NCBI RefSeq assembly: GCF_001540865.1
Contig: NC_033623.1
Coordinates: forward strand, 2,133,501-2,197,500
Source: Ananas comosus
Taxonomy: Eukaryota > Streptophyta > Magnoliopsida > Poales > Bromeliaceae
Length of the DNA stretch: 64,000 bases
Direction of reading: 5' to 3'
The notes beneath the pieces were generated by a model. The model did not search any database and was not told the origin of the DNA. It saw only the letters and a list, made by a program, of their open reading frames with translations. Positions 1 through 11,488 of the stretch are shown here, in pieces (position 1 is the stretch's first letter; every line of letters begins with the position of its first letter). Position numbers and translations under genes: made by a program.

Positions 1-69
1 TTATAAGTCCTATAAATTTTATATGCTAACTATTAAATAAATTTTTTTTAAGAGTGCTAACTATTAAAT

Positions 70-220
70 AAATTTTTTTTGAGAGATAGATAGCACGCTA
101 TCCGCTTCGTTTATTTTATTTAGAAATAAACTTAGCTAGAAATGTGAATCAACTAGAATTCGAACTTGAGTCTCAGGTACCAACCACCAAGCCCTTTACC
201 ACTTGCTTTAGGAACGATCG
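70..220 (-). mobile_element. SINE retroposon with 16-bp target duplication
   Basis: A short retroposon reads on the minus strand and ends in an A-rich tail (the T run at 73-80). Both flanks carry gtgctaactattaaat (54-69 and 221-236), a 16-bp target duplication that is the mark of LINE-driven insertion. Near its 5' end the minus strand has a tRNA-like stretch with a B-box-like AGTTCGAATTC and an upstream AGTGGTAAAG that resembles an A box, which suggests a tRNA-derived pol III promoter. Its 3' end (AAGCGGATAGCGTGCTATC then TCTCTC-A) recurs at 23.3 kb and 61.8 kb. The left target site is itself tandemly repeated (about 23-80). Confidence 0.75.
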
Positions 221-236
221 GTGCTAACTATTAAAT

Positions 237-2449
237 ATTAAATTTGAATTTGTATATAGTTATAATTATATACAATCAAATAATTTTTGTAATGTACACT
301 TGCTTTTAATATTATAATGAGTTGGTCTTTTCTATATATGTAATATGTGGTAATGATTTTTATCTTACTTTTAATCCTTGCTTCATGTAGGCTAGGTCTG
401 GATATAGTGAATTTTTAATAAATTTTTTACGAATTAAAATTGTTCGCGATAAGGCCTTATGCTTCCCACATTACGAATCAAATTAAACTCAAAATAAATT
501 TTATTTTATTTTATTTGTTTTTCGGAATAGATGGGAATTAAAAGCTGTGCTAAACTTAATTAGAACATTTGCATCCCTATTAATCGACCCTCAAAACAAA
601 ATTATAATAAACCCATTAATTTTTAGGATATTAAACATTAAATAACTTATAATATATTTAAAATAAAAATCTATATATTATTTCTCTTTAAATTATCACA
701 TGACAACTTTTTCTTTATAGTTGAGTGTGAACTCCATCCCGAACCAATTCAAGTTAGTCCTCTTTCTTCGGTTGTTACTTTCGTTAAACGGCAAGATGAA
801 TCCCACCACTCGTCATCGCTTTTTTATTGATGTTTTCTTATTTTTCGATGTTTTCTATATTTTTTTAAATTATCTATTTATCACATCTTAGAAATTACTA
901 TGCTATTAAACATTAATAAATAAATTATAATATATTCCTGGTATAAAATTCTTGTGTCGGTTGGAAGGTACTTTTGGACGGTGGTCCCTATTTCTGTGTT
1001 AGATTTGGTGGGCCCCATTTTCTGTGTAGCTCAAGAAAGTCTTTGTTTTTTTTTTTCTATAGCTACCTACACTAAAAAAAAAAAAACTCAACTAAAATAT
1101 ATAAAATACTAAGATTTCAAATTTCAAATTTTAAATTTCAAATATCAACAAAAAAGATTAAGATCGATAGTTTTAGCCATTGTCAATGTTGCATATCATG
1201 TTTCATGCTACTGTCAAATACTTCCTAACTACGTAGAATCTGTTTGTTTGGATGAAAGTAAAAATTGGTGAAATTACGATCAAAACTCGAGTTATTCGAA
1301 ACAGCATAACTAACTTCAAGGAAAAAAAAAAATAATAATACAATGGATAATACTAGTTATATTTAAATATATTAATTATTGTTACTAATTACTTTTTTAT
1401 TTAGTTTGTATATTTAAAATATGATGAAAATTAATCAGTTAAGTTTTAGTATCTCTTTCAATTTAATTTGCATATTTAAAATATGATGAAAATTGATTAG
1501 TTAAGTATTAATATATTTTTTTGTTTTATAATTTTATTGGTGTATTATTATTATTTATGTATAAAAAATAATTTTAGTTGTTTTAGATTAAATTTTTAAT
1601 TATATAAAAATATAATTATATTATTTTTATTTATTATATTATAATTTATTATTTATTAAATTATTTATTATTTATACATAAATTATGTTTTTATATCATT
1701 CAGCGAAGTTGAAAAAACTTTACTTTCATAACTATGAAACAAACAGCAGGGGAAAGTAGTTTTCGCATGAACTATACTTTAACTCAAATTCTATTTTAAC
1801 TCAAAGTCCAGTTTCGGTGAAACAAATAGGCCCGTAGTGAACAGCGTGATCATCGGATGGAATTGTCACACATTAAATCCTCATTAAATTGAGCTTATCT
1901 TATGTTGGGTTACAGTTTTTCTGATACAGTTCAGAATCATGGAAGCTTGTCTTTCAAAGAAGTTTAAAAGTTCAATTAGCTAAACAATTTACACAATATT
2001 CATTTATGTCGAAGTTTTTCGCTAACCTCAGCAAAATAATTGACAAATCAGCAGAATTTTATGGGTTTAAATTTCACAAAAGTTTCAAATTCACTTTGAA
2101 TACCAAATAATTTCTTCTCTCTTCTTTTTTTTTTTGCAAAAAAATTGATTATCAAATAATTGTGAGTATATCTCTGCCATCTGAGTGCATCTTAGTATCT
2201 GAAAGTTTATATTTAATAACCAGCAAAGAGAATTATAGCTGCAATGATATTATTTGACTCAGAACAATTTGTATATTAATTTTATAATATTTACAGAACG
2301 GGGTAACAATGAATGAATGAATGAAGAACAACAAATGAATCTAATTAGGAACAGCAGATCAACTAAATGTGTCTCCTTCTACTCGGCGACGGTTTCTGAG
2401 GGGAAACATAGTGAATCAATTACCGCGCAGATCCACCGAAATAAAACCC
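237..2449. other. AT-rich intergenic DNA, no gene seen
   Basis: No open frame of note and no recognisable protein. About 1238-1835 may be a MITE: its ends read ctgtttgttt and, inverted, gcctatttgtttc. Inside it a 62-bp unit is duplicated (about 1395-1515, core tatttaaaatatgatg). It ends downstream of the OTU gene, so 2300-2449 probably contains that gene's 3' UTR. Confidence 0.5.
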
Positions 2450-5400
2450 CTACCACAAGTGCCACCACCTTTTCTTCTTAGTGACTGAAGTTGGCATCTC
2501 TGCGCATTAATAGATCAGAATTAACCATAGCTGCTTGTTGCAAGAGAGATGGAGGATAAATAATATGAAACAATTCAGTTGTATTGAACTTGGATGTTTA
2601 TTAAAATGTAGTTGCTGCCAAATGCCAATATAGTTTTTTATTGAATTCGATTCGGAATAGTAAAAAGATGTGAAACAGATGAGATCGATCTGTCGGTAAA
2701 AGAATGCTCGTATGTTTTGCGGGACTCAGAAATTGAATCCCGTCGGCGCAAATCATTCTGCTGATTATAGAGTTTACATTATGCTGTGCTGCTCAGAATG
2801 ATAAGGCTTGAAATGAATTGGATTAACCCGTCAGTAAATCGAAACCTATGATCCGGTTCAAAATTATTATATCTGCATATCGCAAATCCTATAAGATTCT
2901 AAACAAGTTAAAGGCTTGAATACTTCAGTTCAAAAGTGATAATAAAATGGCCAAAGAAAGAAAGTAATATAGTGGGTCATCTATTTGTTTGCTTCTTAAC
3001 ATTTTCAGCGGGTCGACAGACTACTACTAATTGTTAGTTATCATTGCTCTCTCTAGAGTAATATTTCCTACGACTAAATGTTGATCTGATCCTTTCTGGG
3101 AAGTCAAATAACGGCATGAGCTGTATCCACCGTGCCATATTGTGCTAATAAGATATCAATACGATACAGTCTTTGCACCGATGGCACGGTTCAAAACTTT
3201 CTATTCTTTAAATTAATAAGTAATTTTCTCAAAAAAGTTGAAAAGATTTTATAAAGATATATAATAAGCAATTAGAATATTTTGTTGCTAAAGAAAATAA
3301 ATATTTCATGCTATTATGTGTCGGTACATATGTATTTTTTATGATTGGCACGCATCGGCATGGTCCGACACGCATCATGTCATATCGTGCCGGCAAGTTT
3401 TCGGCACGATCCTGTGCCACGGCACTTCAATCCTTGATTTGGACTAACTTGGGATTACTCTTTAGTTGCATCAAGAAAAGAATTTTGGAGATAGCACGGT
3501 CGGCAATGACATATAAGTGATAACAAATCTAAGCACTTCCAAGGATTGCACAAACAAGAAATTGAGTTACCTCCTCCAGGATATATTGAGTTGTAGTGCA
3601 CCTCGGCCCAAAAGCTCAAGAAAATAACTGCAAAGGCCATGAGGTAAGCTGATTTATGCAGAAAAGGAACGACAAATAACATTACACATCTATGGTACCA
3701 GTTCCTTGGGCATCAATTAACAAGATTATGTAATTTTCCTTTAGTTGTTAGTTAGTTTCATGTAGTTGTTTTGTACATTTCAAACTGAACCAACTCATAT
3801 AAATTTTTTTTGATTTCTTAAAACTGAACTCAACCAAACCTAATTCACCAGCTGTTTCAAGTGGTAAAGCACTAGTTGCACAGTCCGGAATTTTCCTTTC
3901 TTTCCATGTCATATATGAGACTATATGACCAAATGCTTTGTACATCAGATATACAGAATCAAATAGGGCACAATAAATAGATCGAACCTAAGTAAGAAGA
4001 ATGAATGGTTGAATCCAAATCCCCTGTCCATGATCACACATTGCTCAAACAAGAAAAAACTGAGTGATAGTTTCACTGGCTCATAGATCAAATCAAATAT
4101 CACATGCTCTGCGAAAAGAGGACCCTAAAAGCAGTTACAGTATTTCCTCATATGCCTTCTATTTTGTTCTCAGGGGTGAGTGATTGCTTGTACAAAGAGA
4201 AAGACAGAATGTACTATCCTATAATCAATTATCTAAAACTACGTAATACCTACTTTCATTAATTTTTTTTTCTCTTTTTCTTCCCTTTTTTTTTGGAAAA
4301 ACTGCTAGACTAAGAAAGTACTGATGATACAAAGTTATAGAGGCAAACCAAAAAGAAAAAAAGTTGGGGGGGAATGAGGATGGATTAATCCACTTTATCT
4401 ACATTGCCAAGAACATAATCATACCTCGATCGGACTTCTGAACATTGGGCAGTATCTCAATGTAGCATGTATCCTTGAATGATGTTAGGATCAATATTCT
4501 GACACCATACTGCAATTTTTTTGAGCAATGGAATTATATTACCGAGATGCTCGGCAAAAAGGAGTTTATTATCATAGATTAAAGGCTTAGGGAAGTCAAA
4601 CAAAAGAATATACTAAAAGGTCGGAAAATAGTAAGCACACCCAGTCTGCAGCAGCCTGCAAAGTGACATGGTCACCCCATTCCCCACTCCTGCATTTTTT
4701 TTTTAAATGAAATGTCATCAAACAATAGATAGGTACTAATGTACATGGAAGTTAAAAAACAGCCTTGCTAAATGAATATCTTTGAAGGATGATAACTTAC
4801 TTGGACATCTTTTTCAGGTAGTCATCATAGGACATAGGAACATATCCCTCGTAGAATTTGCGGCATGATTTAAGCTGAGGATAAATGTAAAAGATAAACA
4901 CCAATTCATAAACAAAGACTATCATTTCAGATGAGCAAAAGAAAATTAACCAAGATTACAAAATGTAACAGACCATCAACTGGACTAACCTGTTTGACAA
5001 CTTGTCGTCTCACAAACTTATGGTACTCAGGGGTACGGTAAAGTTGATCAGAGAGTGCTCGGAACTGAAACGATATTGAATAAAGAAAGAAAATACGAGC
5101 TAATGTTACCAAACACTTACTAGCAAAATTAGAGAAAACATTCATAATTTACTTTAAAAGAAAGCAAATAAACCAAATGATGGGTCACTGTAATACAGAA
5201 GTGCAGTGTATAAAACCTGCTTTACCAACTTTAGTTCGTCACACAACGTTTTGTATGATAGTTACTTATCTTACATTAATGATTCCTACTTAGATCTACA
5301 CTACATAGTGAAGCATTCCAATATCCATGCACCGTAGCGTTACAACGCGTGCATTCAGATCTCTAAGTTGATGAGTATTATCAGTAAGTCATTTATTATG

Positions 5401-7039
5401 ACTTCAGGAAAGCACTCAAATTTTAAATTCCTTGCTAGTAGCCCCTTTTTTAATGGAAAAAAGTCCTAACACCAGTTAGGCAGACAATTTGGTGCAGTCC
5501 TAGGTGTTACAGACACAAATAAAAATAAGTATTGATTGTATAATTATTAAAACAAAAAGAGAAAAAAAAAAAAAAAAAAAAAACTAGAGTAGGAAATGTA
5601 GACTACTTACTCGAGCAATGCCCAGTTCAGCACTGAAACCAACTATGGTTTGCATATTTATGGAATTGCAGCCAATTAGGCTTCTTTTTTTTGGTCTTAA
5701 ACCAAAAAATAATACCACATAAAAGAAGACAATTAGTTGAGTAACAACTAACCTGGCAATTACCGTCTCCTCTAACTTTCAGTTCAACCAAATCATATAG
5801 CTGCAGCCTACATATGTAAACAACGGTTAACCATCTAGATGAGAAAACTATAGATCTAAGCATTTCTACTGGTGAGCAACATAACTAATAAAATGCAACT
5901 AATCGTGTTATTGTGTTAGTAACGATGATACAAAAACATAGATGAGTTCAGTCTTAAGTGAATATTTTACCTAAAAAAGACATTTGGTAGTGTAGAACTG
6001 CTTAGCACATGTCAATTATCCCCTTTCCTACTTGTATTTTCTTATGTTAGTTAAGATTGAGATGCTTCCTAAACCTCATCTTCTGATCTTTCTGTCAGAA
6101 AACTCTAGTTGCAAGAGACTAAATGATCAACATGCCTCCATGTCACAGCACGGCAAACTTCATTAGAACAACAATATTTGGTGTCGACATGAATTGGTAA
6201 TGATTTAAATATATGCAAATCATTGTTACAAGAAGCCAAAAACATCTAGCGACCGCGGTATTACCTATCAAGAAGCCTTTGGTGATCTGAAATGGCTTCA
6301 TCGACAGAAGGAATTTCTCCATTTATTCTAGGAACATGCTGCATGTGAATGTAATTCAGAAAAGGATGATAATTCAGTTCCTAAGTAAGTTACCCGAAAA
6401 TGTCAAAACCAAATTGTTTAGATGGTTTAGATTGTATGAAAGGAAGTAGGCTAATGCTAATCGAGTCCGATAGGCCTACTTACAGGAACAGGAACCATCT
6501 GGTTCAATCTCTTGCCTACTTCACTATCTAAAGCAGAATCCGTAATCTCTATTAAACACATATCTCCTTCAACGAACTTTTCTTCAGGGCTCGAACACGA
6601 GCTCGGGAGTTCCTGGTCCTCCCTCTCTTCCCCAACACGCATGTTCCCTGCATAAGATATGCCAAACGAAATGCGCTTACATAAAGATTGGAAAAAAAGG
6701 ACCGAGTAATATATTTTTACACCCAAATGGATGTATACCCAAAGCTAAATTAGTAGTCGATTGGCCGTGCCAATCTTGGGCAACAACAGAGGCATGCAAC
6801 TGCTGCTCATCCCCGCACGAAGGCCCAGACGCTTCAGCACTAGCGACGCGCGAGAATTCTTCCTGGAGAGCATGCGCAAGAATCTCATCGTTTTCAACCG
6901 TACTATCATTTTCTCTAAACTTCGCATTGGTTGGATCTTCGTCGTAGTTACCAGCACCGTTTTGATCAGCGCCGGTGCACAGGTCACCTTGGAGGAGATG
7001 AAGACCCCACCGGCTAACATCAGGATCTTGCTCACACAT
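2450..7039 (-). CDS. OTU-domain deubiquitinase, OTU9/OTU10-like, 10 coding exons
   Basis: Predicted cysteine protease that removes ubiquitin from proteins. Coding exons on the minus strand in gene order: 7039-6739, 6647-6484, 6338-6265, 5807-5753, 5064-4990, 4874-4801, 4689-4641, 4509-4425, 3627-3571, 2499-2450. All junctions are GT-AG and in frame, giving 327 aa. The catalytic loop GDGNCQFRALSDQ spans exons 4-5, with Cys197 as nucleophile and Asp194 in the usual place. The histidine motif FWAEVHYNSIYP puts His303 in exon 9. WGDHVTLQAAAD (about 252-263) is also typical. The N-terminal 150 residues are acidic and low in structure, with an ALQEE stretch seen in this plant clade. The tail is basic and aromatic (KKKRWWHLW). 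The start is the first ATG after a probable 5' UTR intron. Exon calls rest on splice motifs and family similarity I recall, not on transcripts. Confidence 0.9.
3110..3440. repeat. Degenerate GGCACG-rich repeat in last OTU intron
   Basis: The 1071-bp last intron (2500-3570) contains scattered gtgcc/ggcac words in both orientations (for example cgtgccatattgtgc, atggcacggttc, cctgtgccacggcac). This suggests an old inverted-repeat transposon. No clear termini or target duplication were found. Confidence 0.35.
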
Positions 7040-7792
7040 TATAGTCGACTTAACTTTCGAACCTCGTTCCAGAATCTTGTTTACAATATTGAGGCCTAAA
7101 ACTTTGTTAAAACGATGTTTTGGATCAGCGTATCATCTAATTTCCGAAGATCACCATGAACGAGATTTTCTGCGCAGTAGAAACAAACATAAGCAACTGC
7201 GAAAAAACATGCGTTTTCTAACAAATTAATTCCTAATAACACGCACTAACTCACAAAGTAATGTGCTTCGCGATTCATGAAACATGTTTCGAACTATCGG
7301 AACAAGTCTTAAAGTTTCGAATGCGATTTTCGGATGTAAGCAAATTCGGTGAGCGAAGGTTTTCCAAGAACCGACACCTGGTGCTTAAATATTTTAATGG
7401 AATGCGCCGTAAATCTGCATATCCGACACGAACACGAACACGCGAGGTTTATAGAAGTGTCCATGATATATAGATTGTAACACTACAAAATCAAAAGTTG
7501 CGATTCTTTTCACTCTTTCCCTTGAATTCCTATTGCCCTTAAAAAAATTTTCTAGTTTCCTCGCTCCTCTAATACTTAATGCTTCAAAGAAAAAAAAAAA
7601 AGATGGAAATTTCAAGCTAATTTACCACTTCTATGAATCAAACAAATTGATAAAACCACACAAATCCTCCCTTTGATAGGTTAATCAAACCAAAATAATC
7701 AAACTAATTACTATTAATTTCAAAAAAAAAAGAAAAAATTGAATCCCACAAAGAGAAAAAAAATTAAGAAAAGGGAAAGGCTGAAGAAACTT

Positions 7793-8090
7793 ACTTGGTA
7801 TCTAAGCAACAAACACCTAAATGTAGAGGAATATATCTTTGTCTTATATATATATATAAATAAAAAAAGAAAAATTTAAAAAAAACTGTAGAAACCAAGG
7901 GAGAGGGAAAGGGAGGGGGAAGCGCGAGGAAAAGTATAAATAATAAATAAATAAATAAAATAAAATAAAATATAAAATTAAAAGGGTTCGTGACTCGTGA
8001 GGCGCCGATTGAGAAATCGTCCATATTGTCTGCAACCAATAGAAGGTCGCCACGTGGAGTACCGGTCAAATTTGTTGTCCACGTGGCACG
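7793..8090 (-). promoter_or_regulatory. OTU gene promoter: TATA box, two G-boxes, 5' UTR splice donor
   Basis: Read on the minus strand, a TATA stretch lies at 7846-7862 with transcription likely to begin near 7815-7820. A good donor (CAA|GTAAGT) follows at 7795/7794, and a candidate acceptor (TTTTAG|G) lies at 7095, so an intron of about 700 bp in the 5' UTR is likely. Upstream of the TATA box are two CACGTG G-boxes at 8051-8056 and 8080-8085, 29 bp apart, both in CCACGTGG context. This is the ABRE/G-box form bound by bZIP or bHLH factors. Positions are seen; function is inferred. Confidence 0.5.
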
Positions 8091-8321
8091 TTGCGAGTGG
8101 AGGAGTTCGTTTCCCGCGAGAATCGGCGAGCCCAACTCGAGGGCGGCGTGGGCCCCTCTTTTTGAAAAATCTTTTTTGCGAGAACTTCAAATAACCCCTC
8201 GTGTTTTAGCGTATTTGTAATTTGATACCTTATAGTCTGAAATGTTTCATTGTTGGGACTTGCTTGTTGTTGACTGTTGAGTAGGATTACACCTAGGAAT
8301 GTCAACCTGTCGGATTGGAGG

Positions 8322-8324
<3 letters not shown>

Positions 8325-8397
<73 letters not shown>

Positions 8398-8398
8398 N
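8325..8398. repeat. (TA)n microsatellite ending in an N
   Basis: About 35 TA units run up to a single undetermined base at 8398. The base after the N is already the interior of a fold-back element, so the repeat marks an assembly join. Confidence 0.9.
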
Positions 8399-8596
8399 CC
8401 GTCAAAAATTGTCGATTTTACGACACTTTGATCACCATGTAAACTATTATCAAAATTTATGAAATTTAGTTTTTAGATATTTCAAATACTCTAGATCAAC
8501 TTCAACGGCTCCGATCATCGATTCGGAATCTCAATCATCAAAAATAACTTGATAGGACAAGTGCTCCTATCCTATTAATAGGATAGTAGCATTAGC

Positions 8597-8599
<3 letters not shown>
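8399..8599. mobile_element. Half of a fold-back element (right arm)
   Basis: Only the right half is present. It shares the family core (caaaattgtcgattt, atgaaatttagttttt, ctagatcaa, gatcatcgattcgg). It ends in a palindrome, cctattaatagg, followed by atagtagcattagcctc. The left arm is missing at the N. A second (TA)n tract, 8601-8649, follows directly. Confidence 0.65.
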
Positions 8600-8652
<53 letters not shown>

Positions 8653-8811
8653 ATTTGGGTTGGGGTTGGGGTCGGGGTTGGGTCGAGTACAGTCAAAATC
8701 CAAACCCGAATTCAAATCTGTCGGACTTTTATTTTTGAATTTTGATATCCATGTCTAAACCTAATTAGCATCTAATTCAAATATGTGGGGTCTCTTATTC
8801 AGCTTGTTCTC

Positions 8812-9590
8812 GAACCAAACATGGCCTTTACTTTAGGACCTACATATTTCCAGTTTTAAATTACTTGAGTTTTGGGCCATGAAAAAGCCTTTAGTTTTTT
8901 TTTACTGCTATTCAGATTGCTTCATGCTAGGATTCCTTTCCATACAACTTGATCCAATTGTGGTCTAACTTGAGTCTTGACCCAATTTTGAGTTCATGTT
9001 GGCTTTTGCCGCCTCTACTGCATGATATAAAAGAGGCCTCAATAAGCCGCTACAAAAAATTTATTTAAAAGATTAAAAATAATAACAATACCAAAACAAG
9101 GATTTAATAATAGTGATTGAATTGCAATTGAAAAAAATAAGATCAAGGATTATCTGGAAACTACTCATCACAACATTTGTATTGTTTGAACTGCATACAC
9201 ACAAATCACAATATTTTGCCCACCTTTTCATTTCTTTTGCATTTCTTCCTCTAGTTAATATTTGTTTGCCATTCCAGACGTTTCATATCCAATGCCTTTC
9301 TACAATTTTTTATTCTCCATTATATTATATTTATTTTATTTTATTTTATTTTATTTTTTGAAAAATAACCACAATAACTAATGATACACACTTTAGGAGA
9401 AAATGAATCTATAAAAGGCCAGCAAACCAACTTATTGTCCGCTTCCAAGATATTTTTTTTGTTTCTTTTTGGGAAATTAGGAAGGCATTCTTCATCTATT
9501 TTTCTGTTTTTTACCTTGAAAATTGAGATGTTAGAGGATTCTGAAATATTAAATTCATTTAAAGATATTATAATATTAATTTTATAATGG
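8812..9590. repeat. Dispersed direct repeat, copy A
   Basis: About 0.8 kb closely resembles 16345-17215 in the same orientation. Shared landmarks include gttttgggccatgaaaaag, catgatataaaagaggcctc, acaataccaaaacaagg and gatgttagaggattctga. A shorter, more diverged third copy lies at 28663-29010. The conserved tgatataaaag looks like a TATA box, so the repeat may descend from a promoter or an LTR. No coding capacity or clear ends were seen. Confidence 0.65.
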
Positions 9591-9628
9591 ATGTTATATT
9601 ATAAGTAGTAATACTAGTAAAGCCCTGC

Positions 9629-11488
9629 CACTACAACAAAATTGAGTTTTAGTGGCGATTATTTTTTAAATTTTCGGAATTATAATTGCCGCTAAATAAT
9701 TCCGCTAAATGATTCCGTGGCAATTATGATAATTGCCGCTATTGGTAGGATCGGTAAAAGTTATAGTGACATTTGTCCTGGTTGTTGGTAAAAGTCTAAA
9801 TAAATACTGTATAATAACAACTATTATAAATGGCACTATAATTAACTACGTACTAGTGTAATTGTCAGATTAAGTGCCACTAAATTTTCGCTTACAGGAG
9901 AAAATGATTTCGACAGCATAGGGTGAAACCATCCGCGCCTCATTATATAGACTCAAGGACATGAAGAAACCTTTCGTAAGCAATACGATCACAAAATCGA
10001 GGCAGGCAATGAAAGCAAGCAATACGGTCACAAAATCGAGGCGGGCGATGAAAGCAAATCAGATTGGCAATAGAAGGGATCAAAGCGGCAGGGGCGGGTT
10101 CGAAGGGACGGAGACGGAATCGTTCGCGGGATGAGAGGCAACAGATAGGATTTTAGATGAGATCGAAGAGACGGGAGCAGGATCGAAGCGACAGGGCGTA
10201 GATGGGATTGAATCGGCGGGGCATAGACGGGATCGAAGAATTGGGGGAGGAATCGAAGCGGCGGCGATCTACGGGGCGTAGACGGGATCGAAGAAGCGGG
10301 GGAGGGATCGAAGCGGTAGGGGTAGAGACGGGGGAGAAAGAGATGCATCTGAAGCGGCGTGGGTTTGGCGTTGGGGTGGAGAAGTCTGGATTAGGAGTAA
10401 TTGGTAGATGGGTCGAATGGATTAGGAAAAATATGACACGCGGCAAGAATAAACGGGGATTAATATAGTTTAATAGATAATTGCCACAAAAAATATACTA
10501 AATGTTTGATAAACAAAACTTATAGCGACAATTACAATTCATATTAAAATTCTAATTCCCAAATTATAAATCCTCAAAACTCATTGCTCAACTTCGAAGG
10601 CTTATTCAAGTTGATGACAAAGCCCAAAAAATCTGTTTCAAAAGTAATATTTTTGCAATTAGTGGTACGAATAAGCATATGTTTATTTTCAAGATTAAAT
10701 AGGTGTGGGAAAAGTTGTAGTAAATCAAATTATATTTATAAAAGATGATAACACTATTGATAAGAATTAGCAATTTGAAGTCAAAAATAGAATTGACAGC
10801 TAGTAGAAAGATTGGGAAATTGAAATGACCGCATATTAAACTTATTTACCAAAAGGATGAACAGAATCATAAGAAAAAATTATTCTATTGAAGCTAAAGA
10901 CATTTTGAAGCACTCTATTTACCTGACAGCAGTAGTTATGTTCATCTCTCAAATTGGTCAATATCTCGTGCAAATCCTACGAGGCAACAACATAATATTA
11001 GTCTACCAGTTAGAGTTCGAAGGCGATATCTAACTCAAAAACATCACCAAAAAAATTCAGAAATTGCCACCGTCGAGAGCTTCCTCAGCTACTCCGCCGC
11101 TGAGAGCTCCTCCGCCAGAGACGATGACAACGACGCCGCCGCCGCCGCCGCTGCCGATAGGGATCCGAGATTAGAGAGGGAGGAGAGAGGAGAGGTGAAG
11201 GAGAGGGGGAGAGCTCGAGCTCCCGTGGGATGGGGGAGAGGTAGGGGGAAGGGGGAGAAGGAGAGGGTGTTCTTGTGAGATGGACAGGTTGGGTGTGGGT
11301 TCGGATTCGGGTTTGGATTAAAGATGTATTGGATTCAAAATAAATGTATTTAGTATAAAATTATTGGTTTGTAAAAATAGTATAGTTTAAAATAATTGCC
11401 ACTAAAGTACAATAAGATAATAAATAATAATGGTCGTTTGATAATCGTCGTTATTAAATTGCCATTAAAATTCAATTTTGCTGTAGTG
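9629..11488. mobile_element. CACTA-like non-autonomous DNA transposon
   Basis: The ends are inverted copies about 28 bp long beginning CACTACAACAAAATTGAG (left) and CACTACAGCAAAATTGAA (right, read on the minus strand). The interior near both ends is rich in subterminal ATTGCCGCTA/ATTGCCACT words, as in En/Spm-type elements. No transposase is seen. A 3-bp target duplication is not clear (tgc left, gcg right). It contains a degenerate minisatellite (about 10010-10330) and a GC-rich, gene-like patch (about 11060-11280). The left flank has a Helitron-like actagtaaag at 9612-9621, so it may have inserted into a Helitron end. Confidence 0.65.
10010..10330. repeat. Degenerate minisatellite, GGGATCGAAGCGGC-type unit
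   Basis: The word gggatcgaagcggc and variants recur about every 30-50 bp inside the CACTA-like element, mixed with ggcgtagacg. Inverse versions (cttcgatcctgtcg) occur at 41090-41145. Open frames across it are artefacts of the repeat. Confidence 0.6.

Noticed and set aside
7791..8190. Minus-strand frames of 69-114 codons upstream of the OTU gene
   Set aside because: They cover the TATA box and G-boxes, and one reads through low-complexity Phe/Leu; promoter sequence is the better reading.
8277..8462. Frame of Ile-Tyr repeats
   Set aside because: Translation of a (TA)n tract across an N.
10028..10468. Pro/Ser/Arg-rich frames of about 90-106 codons
   Set aside because: Generated by the GGGATCGAAGCGGC minisatellite inside the CACTA-like element.
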